20,758 nt of DNA from Oscillospiraceae bacterium (GCA_900766795.1 CAAFWX010000096.1:1-20758), one strand, 5' to 3'; counted from the first letter of the stretch, positions 14,053 through 20,758 are shown. Numbers and translations are program-made. Notes: generated by a model not told the origin, from the sequence alone.

Positions 14053-15168
14053 TCAGCCTTGTGAGCCGGTCACCACAGAGGCAAGCTGGGTGAGCAGGTC
14101 GCGGGAGCCGTCCACGGTAATACCGCCGACGTTCTCGCAGATACGCTCCAGATACTCCAGCTCCTTGAGCTTTCGCAGGGTAGCGTTCTCGTCCATAAGC
14201 TTCGCGGTGTTAAGCAGGGAGCGCGTGGAGGCAACCTCCTCGCGGCGGGTTATCACGTTAGCCTGCGCACGCTTTTCAGCGGCAAGCACGCTGTTCATGA
14301 TAGCGGCAATTTCGCCGGGGAGGATGATGTCCCGAATCCCCGCGGAGGTAATCTCAACGTATGCGTTCGCGGTGCGCTCGCGCAGCGTGCTGATTACCTC
14401 GTCGGAGATACGCTCTCTGTTTTCGAGAATCTCGTCCATTTTGTATTTACTTATGTATTCGCGCAGAACAAGCTGCGCAGCAGAGTACAGGTACTCCTCG
14501 ATGTTTTCGGCAACGCCTGCAATCCGCGCCGCGTCGGTTACCCTGTAAAACGCGGTGAAGTTTACGCGCAGCCCCACCTTGTCGGCGCTGAGGATTTCCT
14601 GACCGGTAATAGCCAGCTTGCGCTCGCGCATATCCTCTTTCTCGAAGCGAACGCTGTTAGCTTCGGACACCCAGAAGTAGTATAACCCTGCGCCAAGCAG
14701 CTTTTCAAGCTTGCCGTTGACATAAAGCCGCGCGCGTTCGTTTTCCCCCACCTCGAGGCGGATATAGCTTCTGAGGATTACAGTGTCGGACTTATACTCC
14801 TCAATGTCGCTCACAGCTTCGGCGGGCACCTCGAGAACGTCCTTGCGATAGCTGCGGAAGCTGTGCTGCACTCCGTCACGCCAGAAAGCGTGCTTTCCCG
14901 TAGCCAGCCAGCCGACAACGCTGCCGTTGATGACGTGCGCGCAAATCTCGTTTTTCTGAACGTCCTCAACGACGATATGCTCCGCAGCGCCGGGAAGCTT
15001 CAGAAGCTGGTCAATAGTGCAGCCCTCGGGGAGGATTTCATTCTCAATCCCGAAAAGCTCAATCTGTCTGCTCTTAGTGGTGAAATACTTGCCTGCGCCG
15101 AGGATTTTTTTCAGCGCTCCGTTGATGAACAAAAGACCCATCTCATTTGCATTGATAATTGTTGTCAT
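14053..15168 (-). CDS. Slipin/SPFH (Band 7) protein with threefold N-terminal repeat
   Basis: 371 residues. The SPFH/Band 7 core is about 125-310: SYIRLEVGENERARLYVNG, GLRVNFTAFYRVTD (199-212), LYSAAQLVLREYIS (227-240) and VEITSAGIRDIILPGEI (271-287), the latter a strong slipin signature. A short charged helix region follows (295-345). The first 170 residues hold three copies of a short unit: LLFINGALKKILGAGKYF (12-29), AHVINGSVVGWLATGKHAFW (77-96) and LYVNGKLEKLLGAGLYYFW (148-166). No N-terminal membrane segment is seen, unlike many slipins, so it may be soluble or peripheral. The ATG has AAAGGGAG seven bases upstream. It is the first gene of a unit with rtcB; slipins are known neighbours of RtcB in RNA-repair operons, where their role is unsettled. 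Confidence 0.9.
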   Translation of the reverse strand: MTTIINANEMGLLFINGALKKILGAGKYFTTKSRQIELFGIENEILPEGCTIDQLLKLPGAAEHIVVEDVQKNEICAHVINGSVVGWLATGKHAFWRDGVQHSFRSYRKDVLEVPAEAVSDIEEYKSDTVILRSYIRLEVGENERARLYVNGKLEKLLGAGLYYFWVSEANSVRFEKEDMRERKLAITGQEILSADKVGLRVNFTAFYRVTDAARIAGVAENIEEYLYSAAQLVLREYISKYKMDEILENRERISDEVISTLRERTANAYVEITSAGIRDIILPGEIAAIMNSVLAAEKRAQANVITRREEVASTRSLLNTAKLMDENATLRKLKELEYLERICENVGGITVDGSRDLLTQLASVVTGSQG

Positions 15169-15599
15169 AGCGTTTCTCCCTTTTGTATGCGATAATGTAT
15201 GTCCTGCCCCAAAGGGCGTAAGCTTCGTGACGGCGCCCCCATGCGCTCACCGCGGCGCAGGGATTGAAGCAAGGCAGGCGGCGTGCGGTTTCCGGGGAAG
15301 CATTCCCACGGACGTGGCAGGCGGCGTGCTTTTGCGGTATCCTCTCTGCGGCAGAGCTGTGATGGCATTGCTGCTGTGTGGGAAGCGGTTTGCTCCCTTG
15401 GCAGCGCGGGGACGTATCGTCGTTTAAACCGTGGAAAAGGCTGTTGACCTTTTTCGTATGCTTGACTTAAGACACCGCAAGCCAGGTGGTTGTGTCGGGA
15501 AAACCCGATGGCAGATGAACAGACGCTATACAGATGTGGCAGCGCCCAAATGCAGCACCCCGTCCGCTTTTATCAAGCGCAGGCGGTGGCTTTGTCTGT
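15169..15599 (-). promoter_or_regulatory. Long structured 5' leader or unannotated ncRNA ahead of slipin-rtcB
   Basis: About 430 bases lie between the promoter at 15606-15634 and the slipin ATG, with no convincing gene on either strand. As minus-strand RNA it can form many short hairpins: CGCTT/AAGCG (15565-15579), a perfect TCGGG-TTTT-CCCGA (15495-15508), AAAAGG/CCTTTT (15435-15453), CTCTGC/GCAGAG (15344-15356), GGGAA/TTCCC (15295-15307) and GCCC/GGGC (15206-15217). It also contains a duplicated 14-mer. No known riboswitch, T-box, tmRNA, 6S, SRP or RNase P core was recognised. The only internal ORFs are short and unlike proteins. It could be a regulatory leader or carry a separate small RNA. 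Confidence 0.5.
15273..15329. repeat. Duplicated 14-mer in the slipin leader
   Basis: GGCAGGCGGCGTGC occurs exactly at 15273-15286 and 15316-15329, 43 bases apart, flanking the GGGAA/TTCCC hairpin. A degenerate third copy (GCAGGCGGTGGC) lies near 15579-15590. In the transcript these read GCACGCCGCCTGCC. Confidence 0.8.
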
Positions 15600-15605
15600 A
15601 TTTAC

Positions 15606-15634
15606 ATTATATCCGGTTTCCCCTCCCAATTCAA
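15606..15634 (-). promoter_or_regulatory. Sigma-A promoter for the slipin-rtcB unit
   Basis: Minus-strand -35 TTGAAT (15629-15634) and a perfect -10 TATAAT (15606-15611) with a 17-base spacer. It starts about 27 bases downstream of the telA terminator, so slipin-rtcB is a separate unit from the Ter genes. No enhancer-dependent (RtcR/sigma-54) GG-N10-GC promoter was seen. Confidence 0.78.
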
Positions 15635-15660
15635 GGAAAAAAAGTTGCGGAAACAACCGA

Positions 15661-15701
15661 AAAACAAAAAAGCCATAGCACCCGATAAAAGTGCTATGGC
15701 T
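15661..15701 (-). terminator. Terminator of the Ter operon after telA
   Basis: An 11-bp perfect stem on the minus strand (15691-15701 with 15671-15681, AGCCATAGCAC/GTGCTATGGCT) and nine-base loop, followed by a T run broken by a single G. It lies 29 bases beyond the telA stop. Confidence 0.92.
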
Positions 15702-15730
15702 CTGTTTCTTATTAAGCTAAAGTGCGGCGA

Positions 15731-16894
15731 TTAAGCCTTCATGCGCTTCTTGTAGTCCTGCTTAATCTGCTCGAGAGCAGCGGAGTCTACCTTGCGCTTC
15801 TCGCGTGCCTGGTCCTGAATTGCCTGAACCTCGTCGATACCCGAAACGATGGTCTGCCATGTCTGCTGGAGCGTTTCCACCTTGATGGAGGAGTTTGCAG
15901 CCATGGAAGCGATAAGTTTGGACTGCTCAACGGTGTTGTTAGCGTTCTTGATAAGCAGCTCGTTGGTCTTCTTGTCGAGTGCGTCAAGGGACTCTGCCTG
16001 AATGCGCTGGCGCTTGAGCATGATTGCCTGAGCGAGCGACTGCTTGAATACAGGCATGGTGATGATGAACGCGGAGTTAATCTTTCTGATAAGGTTCAGG
16101 TTGGAGTACTCCATGGTCTTAAGCATAGGAACGGTCTGGAGCGCAACATTCTCTGCAACCTTAAGGTCCATTACTCTCTGGTCAAGAATCTCGCGCATCT
16201 GCTGGAGGTTGGAGAGGTCCATGCGGATGGTGCCGTCGTCGGGGTTTGCGGCAACCTTTGCCTGATACTGCTCGATAAAGCTGTCAAGCTCAGCTACTGC
16301 CTGCTCGCCTGCCATGATGTACTTGCACAGTTCCTGATAGTAGCCGATGTTTGCTTCGTACATCTGGGAAAGCTTCTGGTTTGCCTCGCCGATTTCGCCC
16401 TCGTACTGCTTAAGCTGAACATAGATTTTGTCAATGCCCTTGCCCATGTTGTCGTACTTGTTGAGAATCTTTTCAAGCTTCTTCTTCATGTTGCCGAAGA
16501 ATGTGGGCTTGTCCTCAAGCTCCTTTGCGTCGAACTGGTCCATAATCTCCGCAAGCGCCTTGAGCATTACGCCCGTGTCGTTTATCTGGTCGATGGACAT
16601 GGAACGCAGCACCTGGTCGGAAGCCTGAGAAATCTGCTCTGCTGCCTGCGCGCCAAAGGTTACGATGGTGGAGGAATCGTTGACGTTGATGGTGGACACC
16701 AGCTTGTCAATCTCCTCGCTGGAAGCCAGCTGCTGCTTGATTTCGTCGGTCTTTACGACGATGTTGAAGTTCTTTGCCTCCTCAATCTGAAGGTCAAGAG
16801 CCTGCGCTTCAGCAGTCTGAACAACTGTTCCTGTGGTCTGAACCTCAGGCTGTGCCTGCGCCTGTCCTGCTCCGGGTGTAAACTGTAATCCCAT
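15731..16894 (-). CDS. TelA/YceH family toxic-anion (tellurite) resistance protein
   Basis: 387 residues, matching the TelA (YceH) family of about 360-400. The family is linked to tellurite, antimicrobial and envelope stress tolerance, but its molecular action is unknown. Residues 1-30 are low-complexity Q/A/T-rich. The rest is almost wholly helical and heptad-rich, with recognisable TelA segments VKTDEIKQQL, FFGNMKKKLEKILNKY and VMDLKVAENVALQTVPMLKTME, and NLIRKINSAFIITMPVFKQSLAQAI near 265-290. No signal peptide or transmembrane helix is seen, so it is probably cytosolic or membrane-associated. The ATG has AAGGA nine bases upstream. It lies 54 bases after the YceG-like gene and ends the Ter operon; B. 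subtilis has the same yceG-yceH order. Confidence 0.93.
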   Translation of the reverse strand: MGLQFTPGAGQAQAQPEVQTTGTVVQTAEAQALDLQIEEAKNFNIVVKTDEIKQQLASSEEIDKLVSTINVNDSSTIVTFGAQAAEQISQASDQVLRSMSIDQINDTGVMLKALAEIMDQFDAKELEDKPTFFGNMKKKLEKILNKYDNMGKGIDKIYVQLKQYEGEIGEANQKLSQMYEANIGYYQELCKYIMAGEQAVAELDSFIEQYQAKVAANPDDGTIRMDLSNLQQMREILDQRVMDLKVAENVALQTVPMLKTMEYSNLNLIRKINSAFIITMPVFKQSLAQAIMLKRQRIQAESLDALDKKTNELLIKNANNTVEQSKLIASMAANSSIKVETLQQTWQTIVSGIDEVQAIQDQAREKRKVDSAALEQIKQDYKKRMKA

Positions 16895-16924
16895 GATAAA
16901 AATTCCTTTCTTAAAGCGTATTTC

Positions 16925-16941
16925 AAGAGGTGAACCCTCTT
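16925..16941 (-). other. Small intercistronic hairpin between yceG-like gene and telA
   Basis: AAGAGG (16925-16930) and CCTCTT (16936-16941) form a six-pair stem with a five-base loop in the 54-base gap. No U-tract follows, so it is not a terminator; it may mark RNA processing or protect an mRNA end. Confidence 0.45.
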
Positions 16942-16948
16942 TGTACCA

Positions 16949-19120
16949 TTATTTTCTGAACAGCTTTCCGAAAAATCCGCCCTTGTCATCGGTCGGAATC
17001 CTGAGCCTCGGAATCTCCATATTATAGAGAAATTCGTCCATCATGTGCTCCTCGAACGCTTCGGGCTTGACATAGGTTTCGATGTTCTTGTAGCCCGTGG
17101 GAGTGTAGATGAGAATGTCAAAGCCGATTATGTTGCACAGCACCGCGAGAATGCACTCCTGCAAAGTAAACGTGTCCTCCACGGTGTCAATGAACACAAG
17201 CTTCGGCAGCTGCTTCGTAAAGTCAAACCGCTGCACAACCTTCAAAAACTCCTTGTCAAGCCCCAGCCCGAAGTGAAGCACAGCGCACATAAGGTCGTCG
17301 CCCTCAAGCTTTAAAAAGCCGCTCGAAACCGTTTCCTGAAGCTTGTAGAACAGCATATCCTGCAAGCGGTCGGGGAGGTAGGAATATTTGTTGAGCGTGC
17401 TTGCTTTCAGCTTTTCGAGGTCGTATTCCCCGTTGCGGTAGAAGCTGCGGTATGCCGACAGGTCGGGGAGCGGCTTCTCACCCTCGCCCTGCTTCTTGAT
17501 TATCAGCGTTGTTTCGGGTGTAAGGCGGCTCTGAACCTCCTCCCAGTAGGCTTTCGCGTTTCCGCCGCTCACTCCGCTGATTTTCGCGAAGATGTTCGGG
17601 ACGGTGACAAGGTTTCCGGAGGTTTCAAAGCCCGTGCGGAACTTCGCTTCCTGCCGCCAGAGAATGGCTATCTCCTCGTAGGTGGTTTTGAGCGTAAGCG
17701 AACGGCTGTTCGGGAACTGGAACGAACGGAAGATTCCCGCGTCGCCCCCGTACAGCATTGTGTCCAGCTCGCGCTCGGCATTGTACGCAACGGTTGCCGC
17801 TTTCATCTTGACGGGCTTGTCGGGGTAGCTTCCGCTGGGCTTGGTGCCCGAAAGCTGGAACACCTGCATTCTTCCGCCGACATTTTTGTCCACCGCCATG
17901 TCGAGATTGCTTTTGTCAGGAGTGATGTAAACCACGTCAAAGCCGCAGCGCGACATGAAATTGAGGAAGTACATCTCGCTCTGGGAGATGTCGCCGTAAT
18001 ACAGCACCACCGGTACGTCCTCGTACTGCACGGAGTATTTCCTCGCCTGCGTGCAGCGATACAACCATGTGACGAACTTCGTGCCGTAGTTGAACACCAC
18101 CGTCTGGTTGCCGCTGTTAAGCTCGTTAAGCAGCTCGCGCAGCGCCTTTTGTGCAAGCGCGGTTCGGGTGTTGTCGCCGTTCAGCTTAATGAGCATTGCA
18201 AGCTCGTCTATCATGGCGGCAGTGCTGCTTCTGGTTATCGCGCCGATTGCCTTGGCTTCCTCGGCGTTCGGGTTGGAGAGCGTTTTTTCGATGAAGATAA
18301 GCTGCTTTTTGCTGCCCGCGAAGCTTTCCTTGAACTTCACAAGCATGTTGGTGTAGACCGCCTCGTCCTCGCAGCCGATAAGCGCCGCGCAGTACACGGG
18401 AATCTCGCCGTCCTCGGTGAACACGCCGCCGTTCTTCACAACGCGCGTCTTTCTGTCCAGCATGATGTCCTCGAAAATGCCTACCGCAGAGGTGTCAAGC
18501 CGCTTCACCAGTCCTCCCACGCGCTCGCCCTGCGCCCTCATCTCGGAAAGCTTCGCTTCCTTTGTCAGGTCGATGTGCGCGTAGTCAATCTGGAGCGCGG
18601 CAATGTTTGTGCCCTTGACAACCTTAATCTTCTGAGCGTAGGGGAACTTCGCAAAATCCGCGTCCTGCCCGTAGGTCACAAGCGTGATTTTCACTCCCGC
18701 AAGCGACATCATATAAAGGAAATACAGCTCGCGGAGGTTGGGCGCGCCAATGTAGACAAGCACCGACGGTCTGACCGAAAGATATTTGATTATCCAGCAG
18801 AGAATGACGAAATAGGTGTTCTTCTTGTTTGCGCCGCAGTCGTTAAGCGCCTGCACCATTGCCTCGGCAACAGCCGCGCTGTCAGCGGAGATGTTCACCT
18901 TGCGAAGCCACGCGTCAAGCCCCTGCTTTATCATCGCGGGATTGTCGAAATCCTCCGCCGTATATGGTGCCGCCGCAGTTATCTCATCGGTCTGCGCCAT
19001 GGGCAGACGTTCTTTGAAGAACAATCCGCTTTTCTTTGCCGCTACATATTGCCCGATGAGAAAGCTGCGGAAGGAGTCGGGATTTTCATATCCGACGTAT
19101 CGCGTGAACTCTTGTGCCAT
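16949..19120 (-). CDS. YceG-like Ter-system protein with three repeated alpha/beta units
   Basis: 723 residues; assigned to the YceG-like family (putative biosynthetic-module component of Ter systems) from its place between TerD and TelA and from general resemblance, so the family call is moderate. B. subtilis YceG is shorter (about 540). Three copies of a strand-helix-strand unit are visible: SVLVYIGAPNLRELYFLYMM to VTYGQD (119-153), PVVLYYGDISQSEMYFLNFM to ITPDKS (370-404) and KLVFIDTVEDTFTLQECILA to IYTPTG (640-676). Each is preceded by a helical stretch. No signal peptide is seen; a short basic tail ends FFGKLFRK. AGGAAGGA precedes the ATG with an 11-base spacing. It starts 42 bases after the TerD fusion gene. 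Its biochemical activity is unknown and no catalytic motif is certain. Confidence 0.8.
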   Translation of the reverse strand: MAQEFTRYVGYENPDSFRSFLIGQYVAAKKSGLFFKERLPMAQTDEITAAAPYTAEDFDNPAMIKQGLDAWLRKVNISADSAAVAEAMVQALNDCGANKKNTYFVILCWIIKYLSVRPSVLVYIGAPNLRELYFLYMMSLAGVKITLVTYGQDADFAKFPYAQKIKVVKGTNIAALQIDYAHIDLTKEAKLSEMRAQGERVGGLVKRLDTSAVGIFEDIMLDRKTRVVKNGGVFTEDGEIPVYCAALIGCEDEAVYTNMLVKFKESFAGSKKQLIFIEKTLSNPNAEEAKAIGAITRSSTAAMIDELAMLIKLNGDNTRTALAQKALRELLNELNSGNQTVVFNYGTKFVTWLYRCTQARKYSVQYEDVPVVLYYGDISQSEMYFLNFMSRCGFDVVYITPDKSNLDMAVDKNVGGRMQVFQLSGTKPSGSYPDKPVKMKAATVAYNAERELDTMLYGGDAGIFRSFQFPNSRSLTLKTTYEEIAILWRQEAKFRTGFETSGNLVTVPNIFAKISGVSGGNAKAYWEEVQSRLTPETTLIIKKQGEGEKPLPDLSAYRSFYRNGEYDLEKLKASTLNKYSYLPDRLQDMLFYKLQETVSSGFLKLEGDDLMCAVLHFGLGLDKEFLKVVQRFDFTKQLPKLVFIDTVEDTFTLQECILAVLCNIIGFDILIYTPTGYKNIETYVKPEAFEEHMMDEFLYNMEIPRLRIPTDDKGGFFGKLFRK

Positions 19121-19162
19121 TTTCAGAATGTCCTTCCTGCCTTAAGTAATAAGCCTTGGCTG

Positions 19163-20449
19163 TCATTCTTCCACCTCAATACCGTAGTGGTTGCACAGCC
19201 TTGCCATGCCGTCGCGGTAGCCCGCGCCGACTGCGGAGAGCTTCCACTCCCCCTTGTAGAGATAAAACTCCAATGCCACAACCGTGGTTTCGTCCGTCAG
19301 CCCGTCCATGGTGAACGTCACCCGCTCTTTTCCCTGCGCAAACAGGGAAACACGCGGATTTCTCACCTGCCCGAAGCTTTTCCCCGCGCCGCCCGCATAT
19401 ATCGAATAGGCAAGCGCAATGCGCTGAACGCGGTAGTCAATCTTCGAGAGGTCAAGCTCCATGTGCCCGTCTGTCGGGAAATAGTGCATTTCGCCCTTTT
19501 CGCTGGTTTCGTTTCCGAAGAACACCAGCCCCCTTTCGCCGAATGAGCACTCATGCGAATCCAGCAGAAACGCATAAGGGTCGATGTCCATTCCTGCGGG
19601 TTTGGTGCAGGAAAAGCGTATCTCGCACTGCGAGCCGATGTACTGCCCCAGATTTATCCGCTGACCTCTGAGAAGCTCCAGAAGCGGCTTGTCGATAAGC
19701 GGCGCGGGAGTGTTTACGGCAATGACGTCCGTTGCCGCGGGGATAACCGTCGGCTGCGCCGCCGTCAATGACTCGGGCACCGCCTGCCGAACCTCGGGAG
19801 CAGCGGGGATAACCTCGCTCGCGCCGCGCTCGGGCGCGGTATAGACGCACATGCCGCTTACTGTCGGAATGTCGTTCTTGGGTCTGCCCGTGAGGTAAAT
19901 CCTGCGCGTAAACTGCCCCGTAAACAGCACCTGCGCATACAAAAAGGTCTGCGCGCTGATTCCACTGACGGTTACGGTAAGCTCGCTTCGCCCCGCAGGG
20001 AGCCGCTTCGGCGAGAAGCCTACCCCCATAGTATCGCAGGAAATCTCCGTTTCAACCGGCACGTTTACGGTGAGCGTGAAGGTGTTCTCCTGCTCTGCGG
20101 CGAACTCACCCAGAGCGATGGTCTTGGGAACGTCAAAATAGCCGTCCTCCGCGCCGAAGCCCTTCACCCCGCCGAGTACCTCGACATTTCTCACCGCAAC
20201 GGGACACTGGGTGACGATGGCGGTGTCGTTCTCCGCCGCCTCGGTAAGCTCAACCCGGAGATTTTCAAGCGCCGCGCCCGCAGCGGTTATCTCGATAACG
20301 CTGCCGCGCTTCGCCCAGATTGTTGTGTTCTGTCCGACAAGGCGAAGCGGCTTTGTAATATAAATCGGACCCTCAAACTCGCCCGAGGGAAGCTGAGCTG
20401 TCCCTCCCGACGGCGTCCGAGAAATTATTTCGTTTATGTTTTCAGCCAT
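19163..20449 (-). CDS. TerD-domain protein with N-terminal beta-helix-like and beta-sandwich-like regions
   Basis: 428 residues. The C-terminal 170 residues are a TerD domain, a calcium-binding beta-sandwich of tellurite/stress systems: INLGQY (265-270), DIDPYAFLLD (288-297), VFFGNETSEKGEMHYF (309-324), HMELDLSKID (329-338), FGQVRNPRVSLF (359-370) and GEWKLSAVGAGYRDGM (400-415). Residues 1-100 resemble a right-handed beta-helix (AQLPSGEFEGPIYITKPLRL, then VIEI...ALENLRV). Residues 105-190 form a second beta-rich region (TFTLTVNVPVETEISCDTMG). A Pro/Ala-rich linker spans 205-250. Most TerD proteins are about 190 aa, so this is an extended fusion. The ribosome binding site is weak (GGGGG six bases upstream). 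It follows another terD by 96 bases. Confidence 0.88.
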   Translation of the reverse strand: MAENINEIISRTPSGGTAQLPSGEFEGPIYITKPLRLVGQNTTIWAKRGSVIEITAAGAALENLRVELTEAAENDTAIVTQCPVAVRNVEVLGGVKGFGAEDGYFDVPKTIALGEFAAEQENTFTLTVNVPVETEISCDTMGVGFSPKRLPAGRSELTVTVSGISAQTFLYAQVLFTGQFTRRIYLTGRPKNDIPTVSGMCVYTAPERGASEVIPAAPEVRQAVPESLTAAQPTVIPAATDVIAVNTPAPLIDKPLLELLRGQRINLGQYIGSQCEIRFSCTKPAGMDIDPYAFLLDSHECSFGERGLVFFGNETSEKGEMHYFPTDGHMELDLSKIDYRVQRIALAYSIYAGGAGKSFGQVRNPRVSLFAQGKERVTFTMDGLTDETTVVALEFYLYKGEWKLSAVGAGYRDGMARLCNHYGIEVEE

Positions 20450-20489
20450 ACCTAGCCCCCGAAATCAGAATATCCTTTTTTCCAGAAAC

Positions 20490-20528
20490 GGCAGGCGCGC
20501 CGCCACAATTATCATAAGCGCGCCCGCC
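20490..20528 (-). other. Stable intercistronic hairpin between the two terD genes
   Basis: Arms 20490-20500 and 20518-20528 form 11 continuous pairs in minus-strand RNA, including one G-U pair that is an A-C mismatch on the plus strand. The loop is 17 bases. The sequence after it is GTTTCTGGAAAAAAGG, not a U-tract, so it is not a classical terminator. It more likely shapes mRNA stability or relative expression of the tandem terD genes. Confidence 0.6.
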
Positions 20529-20545
20529 GCACTGTGCGAAACGTA

Positions 20546-20758
20546 TTAAACGTTTACGCCGTATGCTCTGCAAAGAGCCTCAAGTCCGCCCTGATAGCCT
20601 GCCGCTACCGCGTTGAACTTCCAGTCGCCGTTGTAGCGGTAAATCTCGCATACAACAAGCGCGGTTTCAATGGAGAACTCCTCAACGAGGTCGAAACGAA
20701 GCTGCTCCTCGCCGTTTACATCGTCCGCATTTTCTACCTTTAGAACACGAACGTAGGA
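20546..20758 (-). CDS. terD: TerD family protein, C-terminal end (5' part beyond window)
   Basis: 70 codons and a TAA stop are visible. The reading ends ETALVVCEIYRYNGDWKFNA followed by VAAGYQGGLEALCRAYGVNV, the standard C-terminus of TerD (GEWKF.AVGQGY.GGL). It parallels the end of the next gene (AGYRDGMARLCNHYGIEVEE), so the two are tandem paralogues. The upstream part beyond the window should contain the calcium-binding loops. It is the most upstream visible gene of the Ter operon. Confidence 0.93.
   Translation of the reverse strand, partial: SYVRVLKVENADDVNGEEQLRFDLVEEFSIETALVVCEIYRYNGDWKFNAVAAGYQGGLEALCRAYGVNV

Noticed and set aside
15165..15368. 67-aa minus-strand ORF in the slipin leader, overlapping the slipin start
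   Set aside because: Arg/Pro-rich composition typical of GC-rich noncoding sequence, no ribosome binding site, overlaps a well-supported start.
15422..15429. GTTTAAAC palindrome in the slipin leader
   Set aside because: A single 8-base palindrome; not enough to claim an operator.
15169..15599. tRNA-like, tmRNA, 6S, SRP or RNase P RNA in the leader
   Set aside because: Searched by eye for T-loop plus acceptor stem, CCA, and the conserved cores of these RNAs; none present in a consistent arrangement.
15431..15734. Overlapping 62-85 aa plus-strand ORFs upstream of the telA terminator
   Set aside because: Three frames open at once, no ribosome binding site, run into the terminator and promoter; low-quality composition.
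18149..19546. 465-aa plus-strand ORF spanning the YceG-like and TerD genes
   Set aside because: Crosses a gene boundary on the other strand, H/R/V-rich antisense composition, no start signal.
1..20758. CRISPR arrays, restriction-modification or toxin-antitoxin genes
   Set aside because: No regularly spaced repeats and no recognisable genes of these classes.

Overview
The window looks like a chromosomal segment of a moderately GC-rich Firmicute of the class Clostridia, probably a gut-type Oscillospirales/Ruminococcus relative. Reasons: consensus sigma-A promoters (TTGACA/TATAAT with 17-base spacers), strong AGGAGG-type ribosome binding sites, some TTG starts, a T-box leader, ComF and RecD2 of the Gram-positive type, a B. 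subtilis yceEGH-like Ter module, and a nested GGGCGACC/GGTCGCCC intergenic repeat of a kind I associate with this group. The genus is inference. I see no rRNA or tRNA genes, CRISPR array, insertion sequence or phage gene.

Layout, left to right. (1) 1-6517, minus strand: one compact housekeeping operon read leftwards from a promoter at 6489-6517: prmA (ribosomal protein L11 methyltransferase), a 94-aa small membrane protein, recD2 helicase, comF, a 327-aa protein with a BspA-like N-terminus and a coiled-coil tail, and miaB (tRNA methylthiotransferase, cut by the window edge). (2) 6518-6723: spacer with a 76-bp nested inverted repeat and the terminator of the next operon. (3) 6724-10718, minus: topB (topoisomerase III) then pepP (Xaa-Pro aminopeptidase), from a promoter at 10690-10718. 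(4) 10786-12766, plus: the only rightward unit, a perfect consensus promoter, a T-box-like leader with an AUC (Ile) candidate specifier, ilvA (threonine ammonia-lyase) and ridA (enamine/imine deaminase), closed by a bidirectional terminator. (5) 12771-15634, minus: a promoter, an approximately 430-nt GC-rich leader with no convincing gene, a slipin/SPFH protein with a threefold repeated N-terminus, an intercistronic terminator, and rtcB (RNA ligase). (6) 15661-20758, minus: a Ter stress-response module, reading from the right edge: terD (partial), a beta-helix/TerD fusion, a YceG-like protein with a threefold repeated alpha/beta unit, and telA, with a strong terminator.

How the genes work together. 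IlvA makes the reactive enamine that RidA hydrolyses, and the unit appears to be switched on by uncharged tRNA-Ile. Slipin plus RtcB matches the known association of SPFH proteins with RNA-repair operons. TerD/YceG/TelA matches the Ter systems linked to tellurite, metal and envelope stress. The two stress units lie back to back and are separated only by a terminator and a promoter. The most interesting unexplained element is the long structured leader ahead of slipin-rtcB (15169-15599), which may be a regulatory RNA or a separate small RNA. The second is the variant T-box, whose antiterminator lacks the expected UGG.
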